64,000 nt of DNA from positions 6,048,411 through 6,112,410 of the forward strand of contig NC_087064.1 of assembly GCF_963678635.1 (NCBI RefSeq), read 5' to 3'. A program made the translations under genes and the position numbers. This document shows positions 27,408 through 39,506 of the stretch, one piece after another. Source of the stretch: Symsagittifera roscoffensis (Eukaryota; Xenacoelomorpha; Acoela; Convolutidae). Position 1 is the first letter of the stretch. Every line of letters starts with the position of its first letter. The notes under the pieces are model-generated. The model had not been told where the DNA came from, searched no databases, and saw only the letters and a list, made by a program, of their open reading frames with translations.

Positions 27408-29590
27408 TATGTAAGTAAACCTCTATGTCAGTTTCTGAAAATATCACATGTACAAGTGGGTACAACTCTCTCGGATGTAGCTTTCCCCTATTAGGATCTT
27501 ATACTGGTAACGAGAGAGAGAGAGAAAATTCCACAGGTATTCCCGATTGCCTCCCTAGAATTCTTGTCTTCTGATCTTCAACAGATTACTCTGGGTGATC
27601 CTTGACTGGTTTCTATGATTTATCGAGCCATCTTGTGAGAGGCAGACCGTCATAAATCTCCTTGTCTTTAAATAAACCTCAATAATTTAATGTAGGCCTG
27701 TCAGCTTCCCTCTGTTCTTGTCTCTGGTAAGTTTCTGTCTTCTTTCTCAAGCTGTCTTCATTCTGGTGTTTGCCTCTAGTCTTGGTCTCAGTTATCATAT
27801 TAGAACCAACTAGACGCACTATCCATCTCCCGGTGTAACTTTGATCCATCGAGTAATTTTCAGCCAAGACAATGCTCAGTTATCCCACAGTAACTTAAAT
27901 GGCTTTCTGCCCAGATTTGCTCTGTATTTCTCCACCAATGTAACTACTGCAAAATTCTCCAACTTGGGCGACCCGTACATCATCTGCCTTTATGCCTCAT
28001 GAGCTGTTGCATCGGGTAAACTTTGTCCGCGTAGCCTTTGATGAATTCTCTATAGTTCGCGAAACCAAGCAAAGCTCATCAACTGATGTGCAACCTTTGG
28101 GGATTTCCAAGTCGGGACTGCCTCAATTGCATCTGAATCTGGTCTAACGCCATGTTTGTCCATCATTCTCCACAGGTGTTTTATTGAGTACGCATTTCGA
28201 CGGCTTAAATTTCAGACCTGCCGCTTTCATACATGTAAACGCTTCACCCAGGTGATCGATGTGGTTCTCAAGGGTTGGCGTTGCTATCACCTCGTCATCC
28301 ACGTCTCACATTACCAAGTTCCCATACTTCTTTGTTAATCTTTTTAGTGCATGTGACATCAATCTCTGGAAGGTGGCTGTCGCATTGCATTGGGCGAAAG
28401 GCATCTTTTTCTGTTGAAACAGTCCCAGCTTGCAAGCGAATCCCGTTTCTCCCTATCTTGTTTTCTAAGCGGTACCTGCCAATAACGCTGACCCAAGATC
28501 GAAAGTAGTGAAAATCTTTGCGTCAACCAATTTTGAAAGACTTTCTTCTATTCTCGGGATGGGATATGAATCCTTCACCGTGACGGAGTTCAGATATCAA
28601 AAATCACAACAGAATCTCAGTTGATCTCCATTCTCTTTGGCATTCACTACTCCACAGGATTTGGATGGTTCTCTGATGTCATACTCTAATAAGGTTACTA
28701 TTTCTTTTCTCCATGCATCCGACTTCTGTGGGGTCATGCGCCTCGCTTCCTCCCTGTGAGGTACCGCTCACTCCTCTAGTTCTATTTCACATTCAACAAA
28801 ATAACAACACACGACGTCCGCCTTATTCTCGAGAAAATGTCCTGATTCCTGTCTAACACATTCTTGATGGCTTCGAACTTATCGTGTGTTGTCTTTCCCC
28901 TTAAACATTCAGTTTTTGTTATACCGGTTTATCCATATCAACGCCTCAGGTGTGGGTCGCTTTAGAAATTTTGAGAAGCTTAAGAGTCCATCGTCCGTCT
29001 CTGACTTCAATGAGCTAATAATTCCCTAGAATTTTTTTTATCGTTTCAATCTATTCAAGATACAAGTTTTGTCTTTGTGATTCCGACAATCAAGAACTTC
29101 TACTTTATACCTGCAATGCATATCCCATTTTCTATTTTTTCTGGATTTTGATTGGTGTATCAAGAATTTTCAACAAAACACTGACGCAGAGGCCACCCTT
29201 AGCGATCGAGATTGATCTTCTTAAAATATCAGCACTTTGGCTATTTGGATTCGTTACTACAAATACCTGTTTATTATCACTGAATTATTTGTACTTCCTC
29301 ATGCTCAAGCTCACAATTGCAGCATCATTGGCTTTCAACCTCGCCCACCTACTCATGAAAACTGGAGCTTTAAACTCCTGTGTCGTTATCAAATTTACCG
29401 GTTTTGCTGCAGACTTCCTCTCCGTGCTTCGAATCCTGAACAAGGCATTGTTAAGACCTACCGGTACACAAAAGTTCCTGATAAAATCTCTGCCCAAAGC
29501 AAATTGATTTGATTTATCTAGATTCTCCACTACCAAAAAGCTAATCCACAGATTGCGTTTCCCTGAAGGCAGCCAATGTCGGCAGATATT
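27408..29590 (-). pseudogene. Decayed protease/RT/RNase H and macro-end remnant of element 2
   Basis: Similarity to element 1 pol is clear but broken by stops, frameshifts and deletions. At 27408-27535 the last residues of the macro-like domain remain (a DPNRGKLHPREL segment followed by a VYLHKK strand). At about 27590 the sequence jumps to the region after RNase H, so some 3.5 kb covering integrase is missing. RNase H (SMDQSYTGRWIV near 27840), then RT blocks (28000-28800) and protease/tether (28800-29560) follow. A second deletion near 27985 removes about 240 bases between RNase H and RT. Gag is absent. Near 28830 an AAGGCGGAC word holds one more G than the matching site in element 1. Confidence 0.85.
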
Positions 29591-30259
29591 TTGCCTGTAC
29601 TCATTAGTTTATCGATATGTTTAACTTCCTAGTTTACTTCGCACGAGGGCGATTGGTGATTGCTGGGTTTGATGAATTAAACTGTGTTGCGATGGGAAGT
29701 ACGTTTGTTTCGGGTGTTTCCGGTGATGTTTTTTCTTCAAATGCAATGGGGGATGTGCTTGGTGGTCTGTTGGGAGAGTTGGACCCTTTTGCAAAGTTCT
29801 CGGGTGTGCATTGTATGCAGGAGAACACATCGTAACAAAACTTGCTGCTCTGTAGCGCGCTACTAGAGACATGGATGTATGCTTGAGAAATGACACACCC
29901 TATGTCTCTTTTTTGGAGGTGGCGATTGCAAATATGATTGACAGTGTTCATGATCGGCCATTATTTGGCAGTGAGGAGAATCAATCTATGGTGAGAATAT
30001 ACAAGTTAGCTGAGCGAGCAAAAAACTGAAAAATTTATTACCATAAAAACAAAAGTGAGTACTATCTTTACGAAGCATATAAGCACTAAAAGTAACATTT
30101 ACATTGGGAAAACATTTTGGATTCTTGAGTGGGCAATATGTATTATTTATAAGGCAAAACAAAGAATTTTTTAAGCACCCGTTATAGAGTGATGATTTGA
30201 AGAGAGGATGGTTTCAGGGATAATAAGCACATATGGGTTAAAGCTATAAAATATTAAAT

Positions 30260-30490
30260 TTATTTAAAATCTCCAATCATTAGCAAGCCGGCTACTATGG
30301 TATCACAGTTCAGTTTCAGCGACGGGTAGCGGGAGACAGTAGCGGCAAGGTCCGCTAGCTGTGCATCTCTGCGCGAGTGAACTGTGGCTCCTACTTAGTC
30401 CTTGAGGTTCCTATTAGCAGTTTCCTGCTCCACTAGGGTAGCCACTTCGGCCTGTACTTCGGCCCAAACATTCACTAAACAGGGGATAAA
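30260..30490 (-). other. Possible conserved coding patch, minus strand
   Basis: In an otherwise AT-rich region this GC-richer patch has one minus-strand frame interrupted by a single TAA (30395-30397). The two halves read like helical protein (VWAEVQAEVATLVEQE and RRDAQLADLAATVSRY). A CCACAG lies between them, so an intron border is conceivable. I do not recognise the product. It may be a decayed exon or transposon piece. Confidence 0.25.
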
Positions 30491-30660
30491 AAAGGCAAAA
30501 CAAAAGAAAGAATAGATTGTAAAACGGATTTTAGAAAAATGGGTTTTAAAAACAATTAACAAAAACATGCGAGCGGTTACGACAGGTGGAGGTTACGGCG
30601 GGATGTCCGGGTAGAAAGGGGAGTTTCGCGATTTGACGAGCTTGACTCTAAAATCCTTTG

Positions 30661-30714
30661 CCTTCTTCTTACAAGCGGCCTTCTTCTTACAAGCGTACCT
30701 TCTTCTTACAAGCG
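30661..30714. repeat. Short minisatellite, three copies of CCTTCTTCTTACAAGCG
   Basis: Three identical 17-base copies start at 30661, 30679 and 30698 with 1-2 base spacers. Confidence 0.9.
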
Positions 30715-31849
30715 TACCATTATCTGCATTTTACATGAATCAATTTAATAAGTTTATCACAACAATTAGGCTAATAAGGACCGAGGCATGGTTAAACTCC
30801 ATTACTTGTCAGTCGATAGGCCTCAAGCTGACAAACGAGCAAGTTTTCATTGCTGTTTATCTCCGTCTTGGTGCCTAGGTGTGCCTGGAACACACTTGTG
30901 ACAGTGGTAAGTTTGGCAATCATCGGGGTTTTTACGGCTTATCATTCTTGCGAAACGCTGGAAGGCACGCTCGCCATGCCATGAAGGAAGTGCTAAAGTT
31001 ATGAAACAACAAATCCGCATTTTCAAAATTCCGGCAAAATTGCGGGAAAATCAGCCAAAGACCTGAAAGAGCTAAGATGCAAAAAATCAACAAATTTTTG
31101 CCTTTTTTTTCAGTAAATCGCGCTCGCAACACAAGTGAATGCGGACCTGATATCTTCTAATTTTAAACTTATTTCAAAGACGACTACCTGATGCCTTTTT
31201 TGAGCAGAGAGCTCTGTTTTTTCTTCAACCAAGTTTGTCAATTGCAGTACAAATTGTACATTTAGCCTCGACACTGGATCTAATTCGCAGCTATGATCTT
31301 TTAGACGACATAATCGACCTCTAAACTTTTAACGCCTCTCGTGCTTCACTCCCTTATGTCACATACTTTAGTTCCTAGTAGGCAAATGCATCTATATACC
31401 AGATGCATCATATAACTGACCAAATGCGTTATATATTTATAAAATTAGCCATTACCAAAACTATTGTAACTATAATAATTTATTTTCTGACTTTCACAAC
31501 AATCACATTGGCTAAATGACACAAACGAGCAAAGATTATGGGCTCTAGATAGTGAAAAAAAAATGTTTCAGTCAGAAATGACACATCAGCCAAAGCCAAA
31601 AGGAAAATGAAAAGAGGCGGCGTCATTCTTTTAGTACCCACAAAACTTAACTCAAAGCTACGCCGAGACCTGAATGATCTGCACAAAAAATATGACATTT
31701 TATGGAATGAATTTCATACTGAATCCAATAAAAACGAAAGAACCACCCTTTTAATTATATCTTAAAATCCAAGCAAAACTGAAATCACGTAAACAAAACT
31801 GAATTTTTTGTAGACCTTGCTTAGTCGATTGACTATGCTCAATCATTTA

Positions 31850-33210
31850 TCACTAATATAAAACTTTTAGGCAATTATAACCTAATATATCTTAACATTG
31901 ACGATAAAAATTCACTTGATAAAGTTCTCACGCCATACAATCTCGATGCTTCTAGTAAATTAATTCCTACTCACTCGAACTAATTTTTCACACCTCCTAT
32001 AAAAATGGATCAATTGGCAATTTTTTTCACAATTGAACTTAAAATGAGTGGAAACGAAATTCACTTCAAGCGCGAAATATATATAAAAAACTACACAGAA
32101 AAGTTATTCAAATCAACCTGTCGAAAAACGAATGGGAATGTTCAACACAATTTCAGTGGAGACAAAGTTGAAAAAATGAGTATGTTCTCCAAAAACGAAA
32201 TTGTAATACGTAATGTAACAACAAAAATATACTTAAGAGACATTAGTTTCATATGGCAGTCGGTCAATTAGCAAAAAAAAACTGAGTGTGAAAATTAAAC
32301 CAAATTTAACGACACATTTAACTCCAAAAAATCATCCAACATTTCTCTTCTTAAAAACTCCTTTGGAAAAATCACAGCCATAGCTTTAAAATGGTGAATC
32401 TCCTCAACTATATCAACTATCAACTTTAGGTTGTTTCAAAAGAAAAAGACATCACGAGCTGTTCACTGAAGAACACCATCAAAACAAGTCCAATTACAAA
32501 ACTCCATTTTCGTTCAGATTTATAACTACCGAAGAAAATTCAAGAGAACTTCTCAAACTTAATGCAAAGAAACCGTAAGTCTCATCTGACATTCCATCGT
32601 GGGCTCTTTAAAATGGTTGCAATGAATTCTACTTAGATCTTATTTTTCTTCTTCTTGACTACCTGAAAAACAATTTTTTTCAACAGAAGCTAAAAAAGCA
32701 ATTGTCACTCCAAAATACAAAAAAGACAACCCTGAATTACTTGAAAACTACAAGCCTATCTCAAATACTGGAGTACTTACAAAATCGTTTGAAAATTTAT
32801 GATTTAAACAAAAAGAACGAATATCTTTTATCTGAAAACATTTTAAGGAACACTCAATTTGGCTTTACCATACTCAACACTGGATGATGAATTATTTTGC
32901 ACGTGATTATCAGAAAATAGTTTGATAACACGAATTTTGTTGCTGCTCACTAATAGATTTCTCTAAAACTTTTGATTCAATCGACCATAATCATTTTGAA
33001 CAAAAACTCCAAGACTTGTTAGTTGTTTTTCATAGACAATTTGGAGCAAGTTTCATGATGAAAAACTCAATTTCAAGAGTATCCCTACCCACGGAAAAGC
33101 AAAAACAGTTAATGAGATTAAGTTCTTACTTTTACTTAATAAAGATCAAACAGTTGCAACCTATGTACAAATCTCATCGAAGTAAAAATTCCATTAGGTT
33201 GTGACATTAT
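31850..33210 (+). pseudogene. Decayed LINE (CR1/Jockey-like) endonuclease end and RT start
   Basis: Several plus-strand frames in a consistent order match LINE ORF2 proteins. A segment after the endonuclease reads TPPIKMDQLAIFFTIEL (the usual SDH block, with changes) near 31990-32040. The RT entry block AKKAIVTPKYKKD...ENYKPIS lies at about 32690-32765, a NTQFGF block near 32850 and an LIDFSKTFDSIDH block near 32950-33000. Stops and shifts occur throughout and no YxDD motif is present, so it is a truncated dead copy. Confidence 0.7.
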
Positions 33211-33214
33211 CAAT

Positions 33215-34555
33215 TGAATGTTAAAAAAATTCTCCTTAGACTTTGCCGTAATTCACAATTACTATGATTATAGATACAATTTGACCTACACTTTTTATTT
33301 TAAAATACTTTTAAAAGGCAATTTACGACTTTTGATGTAATTATAAGCGATATCTTCAAACAACTCTCAACAATAATTTTGGTTTAGTGTAGTTGAACTA
33401 AGACTTGCCCTCAAAAGGAAGTAGACCTAACAAAAAGCACAAATAAAACACCAATGCTGAGCGCAAAGCACAAAAACAAAAAAAAGTTAGCCAAACGAAG
33501 CTATATAAAACATAATTGAGAAAACGCTCAGTTGAATAATTTTTTTCCTCTGAAAGTGATACGTTTGTATTTTCCAAGTTACAAAAATTGGGCAAGACAG
33601 AATAAAAACACAAAAGAAAGCAGTGGAGCAGACACTATCCGCACGGTAATATTGAGCAAAAAACAAACTAGACGAAAAATTGAAATTAGGCTAAGCAAAA
33701 CTCAACTCTTGGGCGACAACTCATGGGCGAAACAAAAGAAATGCTTATAAGGGTGGTCAAAGCAAAAAGCCGGTCAAGGATACTGGCACAGTTATGGGAT
33801 GTCATTTTTGTGCCCTATGGTTCCATGGTATCTGCTGTGCACTCTCGTCCGCTGATGTGCAAAGGCTGAGATCTCGGCCCAACTGACTCTGCCTTATCAA
33901 CACTTGTCTACAATTTTAAGAGGACATCTTCAATCGCCCAAAAATAGAAACTAAATTGTATTTTTGTTGTTACAGTCTCCTACTGATAAAATTTCTGCAG
34001 CCTGAGTTTATCCGAGAAACATTTCCTGAGGTTTTTAAGGAAACCGCTAATGAGGACACACCTATTTCCCTGCTCCCCCATTCAAATTCAAAATTGAAAA
34101 GTTTTTTTTTTTGAAATTGGAACTGTCCAATGAAAATTGAGGTGGTGAACAGACCGACAACTGTGAACAGGTTTGTTTTTCCTATTTTACGTCGTAACCT
34201 TGTGCTTTAGCCTTGAAAACACGTAAGACAAACAAAAAACTCGATAGCTTGAAACGTAGGGGTGATTGGAAACAAACGGAGGCCGTTACTCAATTATTAG
34301 GTTCTTGTCTTCACGTAACAACCGTTGTTAAGTTGTCAAACAATCAGAAAACATCCAACGCAGTCTCTGAATTTCAATTCACTATCAATAGTTTAAATGA
34401 AGGATAATTAGATGAAACAGTTTGAAAGTGATAAGAATGAAGTAGCAAACGTCACTTCTCTATGAGTCTGAAACCTGAGGGCAAAATCACCGGCGCCAAA
34501 CGACTCGTTAAAAGCGTCAATCCTGAAAAAAATTAGAACGAAATTTACGACCTAT
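33215..34555. other. AT-rich stretch, nothing confident
   Basis: Lies between two LINE remnants. A 64-codon plus-strand frame (34213-34407) could be LINE ORF1 debris, but no motif supports that. Nothing else recognised. Confidence 0.45.
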
Positions 34556-34559
34556 CCCA

Positions 34560-37500
34560 ATCAGCGCTGCAAACCATCTCTTCTTACAAAAATGCTTTGC
34601 CGCAAACCATCATCTTCAATCATACGAATATTGAGTCTACATCAAAAAAACATGGATCTCAGAAGGACGAAAAATGGAGAAAATTATTCTCTCAAAACGT
34701 TACCATGTGATATAGGATGTGAAATTGAAAGAGGTTTTCCGAACAAAAACGTGAAGTCATATTCAAAAGGTCGACCAATTGAATTTAAACTGTATGCTGC
34801 ATAACTGCAGATCTATTTGCAATTTATTCATCTTCCCGGGTTGACCAAAACTTCTTATCATACAATTTCCATATATGAGAAACTTCTTGTCATACAATTT
34901 CATACAATTCCATACGTACAGAAAATTGTATGAAAACTCTATGATAAGCATTTTTCCATATATGAAAATTGTATGATAGGTGTTTTCCCATAAACCAAAA
35001 ATTTTGATTTTTTCTTTCTAAATTTAGTTTCTGAAAAATTTTCGGTTGCAGTTGCAACCGAACACTAGTGACAAAGACCTTGGTTACTCAAAACACCAAA
35101 GGTTGGACGGTCTTGCATTTACAATGCATAGAAAACGGCCTGAATTTGCGGTCTTTCACAATTGATATAACAAAAGTAACAAACTTATATTTTTTGGCAA
35201 AATTTTTTAATGATGATTATATTAAATTTTTGAATTTTCAAATTATCAGACATTGATCAAGGCGTACATTAACACCCCATACAAAAGAAAGATAAATGTT
35301 TGTTTGCGTACGAAAATCGATTTGCGGTTGAAAAAAAAAAATTTTGAGCCAAATTTTCAAAATTACTTTAAAAATTTTTTGTGTCGCCATCAAAAAAATG
35401 CCAGTCATACAATTTCCATATATGGGAATTGTATGATGAGCGTTTTTTTCAAAAAACGAAAACCTCAGTTTTTTATCACCAGATTGTTTTTTTAGAATCA
35501 AACAGCCACAGAAATCAGTTTATACCAGTTTTCAACCATTTTTAGAAATTGTATGAAAATTGTATGACAAGCATTTTCCTACACACTTGATGTATGGAAT
35601 TGTATGATAAGCATTTTCGGTGTATGGAGGTCAACCCGGGTTTCTTAAATTCTATTTCACTGCTCTTTCTTACAGAAACCTGGTTCTCAGAAGTCTAAAC
35701 TCAATCTGAAATATTACTCAGACATTCTTTAAACATTATAGAACGATCAGACTGCTCTGAAAGGAGAACAATGTGGTCTCCTAATTGCCCTTTCTAGTCA
35801 AGTAGATTTTAAGTTTGCAGACTTTTCTTTGATCCAAAATACGTTTTCATAAGGATATGGTGCCATCAATACTCAGCTCAAGTTCTTAATTTTAATCTAC
35901 AATTGTCCTTTTACATCTAGTAACAACAAAGACATGGCTCGCATTAATGACTGTCTCTTGGCTTATGTACGTTCAATCGAAATTTTTTGCACTTAAAGAT
36001 GATTACAAAAACATATTTGATATCTTTCTCCATGCTGACTTTAATCACCGCAGTAATAACTGTTTGACACTTACTTCTCCAAATTCTCAAAAACCGACTT
36101 TCCTTGAAGTCATTACTGATTTCTGTTTGACACAAAATATCGTTGTTCGAATGCATGAAGGCAACAATAATCTGGATCTTCTGTTTGTAGATTAACATTA
36201 CATTTTTTGTAGGACTTGATTTTTTCTCCGACTACCTACCCCGTGTTCTTTAAAACTACCATTTTTGCGAACGAAACTACCCCAAGCTCTACTCTACCCA
36301 AATCTTTTTTCCAAATTTGAATCTTCAATTCGTCCTCTCAGCAATTTTTGACTGGATTAGCCTTAATAGTCATGAAAATAATTCCTATCCGCCAAAATAG
36401 TACGAGCTTATATGCGCTGCTTTTCACAACTCTATAAAATTCAAGGAAAAAAAGATTTGACGTACCGCTGTTTTTACTCCTCTCACTCATTTCCTTTTCT
36501 CAATCAACGACAAACAAACCTTAGAAAAATTTCCAAAGAACGGTCGTTGCCTAACTCGCTAAAACAATTAGATTTATGACGTAATCTAAACGACATGATT
36601 GATCCAGATGAAGAATCTTTTATGAATCAATTTAATCTAAACTCAACCGCACAATGCTATGGGTTTATGCATTGCCTTGCTTTTGATTCATTCTATCCCT
36701 CTACATTGCACTTTTTGAAAACCGTACTTTTATTGGATACTAGGATACTGCAAATGCATTCAACCAACTTTTTAATTCAGTTTATGGAAAAACTTCAATA
36801 ACGGTTCCGAAAGCAACAGCAGATGCGGATATCTGTTTTTGTGACTTTCCAAATCTTTTTTGGAATTTGATCAAGTGCTCAAGAAGTGAAAAGATTCCTC
36901 GTCTATGGGTGCTGACAAATTTCCAAATTTTCTTCTTCATGATTCTGCTAGCCACCTTGCCCCCATTAATCATGACTAAAACCATTGGGTGTCAAAAATT
37001 TTGATGTGGCGGGAAAGCTGAAAAAAAATTTCACATCGCTCCATTACACATGTTTGATTCCCGTTCAAATATTATCAATTATTGCCCAACCAGTAGACTG
37101 CCTAAACACTTAATCTTTCTAGATTGCGTTTTGTCTCATTAAGGTTCGTCATCTGTTTGATCGACGTCAACAAGGTTTCATGACAATGAGAAACACTTAC
37201 TCGAATAATTTCTCACCTCGTTGAAATATATCTGGCAACTGATTCAGCAGTTCCGTGCCTTTCAACCTACTTCGATGTGAAAAGGGATTTTGATTCCATT
37301 TACGACTTGCCAAACTTTCAGTTTACACCTTTTGCAGAAAAATTATGTTTTTTTTCAAATCTTACTTTACTGATTGTTTTTGGACAGTTAAAACTTACCA
37401 ATTTTTTCTTTTTTAACTGGCAATACCTCCGGATTCCCTCAAGGCGGTGTGCTGGGTTCTCTATTATTTGTTATATTTGTTAATAACGCACGGCCACCCA

Positions 37501-38320
37501 TAAGCACTGGGTGATGTTTTCTCTCTGCTGATGATATAAACTTTCTTTCCTCAGCCTCGCCCAATCTCAAACAACAGGATCTTGATTCCTTTATGAGCTG
37601 GTCAGTTTAAAAAAACTAATGTTTCATCCAAATAAATGTAGAAATTATCTTTTAGCTACGACACTTTCAGTGAGTTTCCTCCTAGCAATAACATACTTGA
37701 ATACGCTGTCTTCACTCTATCCATCAAAGTATTTTGGGATTAACATAGTCTACCATAATTACAAAATTTTAAACTTTTTTTCAATTTCCTAAGACGCAAC
37801 TTACCTTTCAAAGTCTCTAATTGTGAAAAAATAATCCTCCAAAATTCAATTCATCTTTCTTTATTGCTATATGGCTCCCAATTTTGGTCCCGTTCCCTTA
37901 CTAGTTTAAAGAAACTAAAAAATTTCGAGCGAAAATAATTCAGAAGGATTTCTTACAAACAAAACATGCATCAGCCCTGAGAAACCTTCGAGTACTGCCA
38001 TTAGTTTCCAGCTGATTAAAGCTGACACGGTCCATCTTTGGAAGCGTTGCAACAACAGTGTGGAATTTGATCACTCTTTTTTGGGGGAACTACCAACGCG
38101 GTCTTCAAAAAGGGATTTCAATTTTGTATGCAGTAAGAAGTTGAGTTCCGATAGCAACTAGTATGCAAAGGCTACACGATGTACAAACGAGCTTATGTAT
38201 CAACACAAATCATTTTTGACCTAACCTTGCCTAAACTGAAATTGGACCTCAACAGATTTCTCTGTGCTAAACTTTCAACCTTTAACGAAGTCTGTTTAAG
38301 TTCGCATTTTGTCTAAAGTT
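34560..38320 (+). pseudogene. Decayed LINE with endonuclease and RT remnants
   Basis: Plus-strand remnants follow the order of a CR1/Jockey-type ORF2. The endonuclease start (CRSICNLF, 34800-34830) is interrupted by a foldback element and resumes with a LLFLTETWFSE block near 35655-35695. The middle endonuclease block is ADFNHRSNN...LDLLFVD at about 36030-36195. RT entry lies at about 36890-37130 and the core reads GFPQGGVLGSLLFVIFVN with a degenerate ADDI catalytic site at about 37430-37550. The C-terminal part (RNLRVLPL) lies near 37980-38010. Many stops and shifts are present. The part from about 37069 onwards is tandemly duplicated. Confidence 0.75.
34835..35640. mobile_element. Foldback MITE with CCCGGGTTGACC ends, inserted in the LINE
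   Basis: It starts with CCCGGGTTGACC and ends with GGTCAACCCGGG, its exact inverse. Inside, words built on CATACAATTTCCATATATG recur in both orientations near both ends. Endonuclease-coding LINE sequence continues on either side, which defines the insertion. No transposase is encoded. A related end word occurs near 54362. Confidence 0.75.
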
Positions 38321-39506
38321 TTCGTAAAAGTTAGCGCTCTCAAATTTTTGCACACCGTTTTTCATGTTGTTTAATTTCTGTTTTTAATTTGCACCACCAA
38401 TTCCAATTAACTCTCTAAAATGTCCACACTTTCAATATCCAATTTGGTTAACAATCATTTCGAGCTATAGCACAATGGTTACATAGACTAAAAGCAAATG
38501 ATCGAAGCTACCCCAATGAAAAAGCCAATTTTTAATGTCAAACAGTTTTCATTGTAATTCGGCTCTAAAAACTCAAAAATTCCTCGTCTGCAAAAAGTTT
38601 TTCAACCCGCGTGAAAAATTAAAAAATAGACCAGTTTAGTGAAACTTTCTCATTGTTCGTTCCACTTTTTTTGCTGAGAAGGTTTCCAGTCGAATGAACA
38701 TTTTTTGTTTCCATTTTTCGTTAAACACTTTCTCTACGATTCAAAGTTCACTGCAGATGGAGAAATTTTTTCTTTTTCAAATCGAGATTAAAAAGATTAT
38801 TCTTTGAAAACAACATTGATTGTTTCATAGAGGGTAATTTTGATTTTTTCTTGTTCTATTTTTAAAATGCGTTACAATTTAATAAAAAAAATTTTTATAA
38901 AATTTACACTGAAAACAAGCACTTCAGAGAGAGAAACAACCTGAGTTTGCGCTTAATTAAGTCCACTAGTGTCCTTTCAGAAAAACAAAAACTAAATTTT
39001 CATTAAACAGATGAAAGTATTGAACGTTGTTTGTTTAGGTCATAATAGTGAGCTAGTGATAAAAGTAATTCAGCAATACAGATGAAACTAAAAACAATGA
39101 AGATCAGAATTCGAACACATCATTGTTTTTTTCATTGCTTTTTCCTTAAAAAGGTATCACAAGTAGTCTTTCTTACAAATTTTAAACCAAAATTTGTTGT
39201 TCTTAAAAGCTCAAATCATATTGAAAAAAAATTGCGCACTAAAACCGGATATATCTGTGATCAATCAAATCCAGATTAAAAAATCAACTTCGAATTTTTT
39301 TTTCGAAAAACAAAAATAAGATTTTTCTCCAAATCGAAGCAAGTATCGGTTGTCAATTTTCAAAGTTATGAAATAAGTCAACAGGAAACCAAACATTCAA
39401 AAAGCTTAGTTTCCGATTTTGAGTTATATGAATAAAGGAGTAATCGGAGAAAGAAAGCTGCGAATATTTTGATCAGAACATTCAAAGAAAACGTAAATCA
39501 AACATT
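37069..39506. repeat. Tandem duplication, copy 1
   Basis: Matches 39507 to about 42300 in direct orientation. From about 37365 to 38850 the two copies are nearly identical; both ends are more diverged. The unit contains the 3' half of a LINE and a foldback repeat. The site corresponding to the MITE in copy 2 is empty here (near 39425-39435). Confidence 0.9.
38440..38990. repeat. Foldback repeat unit 1 (left duplicate)
   Basis: Left arm (AAAAGCAAATGATCGAAGC... to ...CTCGTCTGC, about 38490-38595) is inversely related to the right arm (GCAGATGGAGAAA... to ...TTTTTAAAATGCG, about 38755-38870). Related units occur at 40905-41460, 45480-45960, 47330-47870 and 47980-48470. Confidence 0.65.

Larger units (their letters stand above)
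16428..29590 (-). mobile_element. Giant Ty3/gypsy-like element 2, 5'-truncated, integrase deleted
   Basis: Read on the minus strand: decayed protease/RT/RNase H (29590-27590), a junction that skips nearly all of integrase, a remnant of the macro end (27535-27408), the spacer, the SGNH cassette (26906-18066), a 3' region, a polypurine tract and a 3' LTR. Gag and the 5' LTR are absent. The pol part has many stops and deletions while the cassette keeps frames of 817, 671, 291, 768 and 183 codons. Order and sequence match element 1. Confidence 0.8.
29600..31800. other. AT-rich stretch without confident genes
   Basis: No recognised protein. It holds a short plus-strand frame (29617-29835, 72 codons, not convincing), an unusually GC-rich patch at 30290-30460, and a small minisatellite at 30661-30714. 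The rest is AT-rich and featureless by eye. Confidence 0.5.

Noticed and set aside
29617-29835. 72-codon plus-strand frame next to element 2
   Set aside because: Short, no motif, no splice or homology support.
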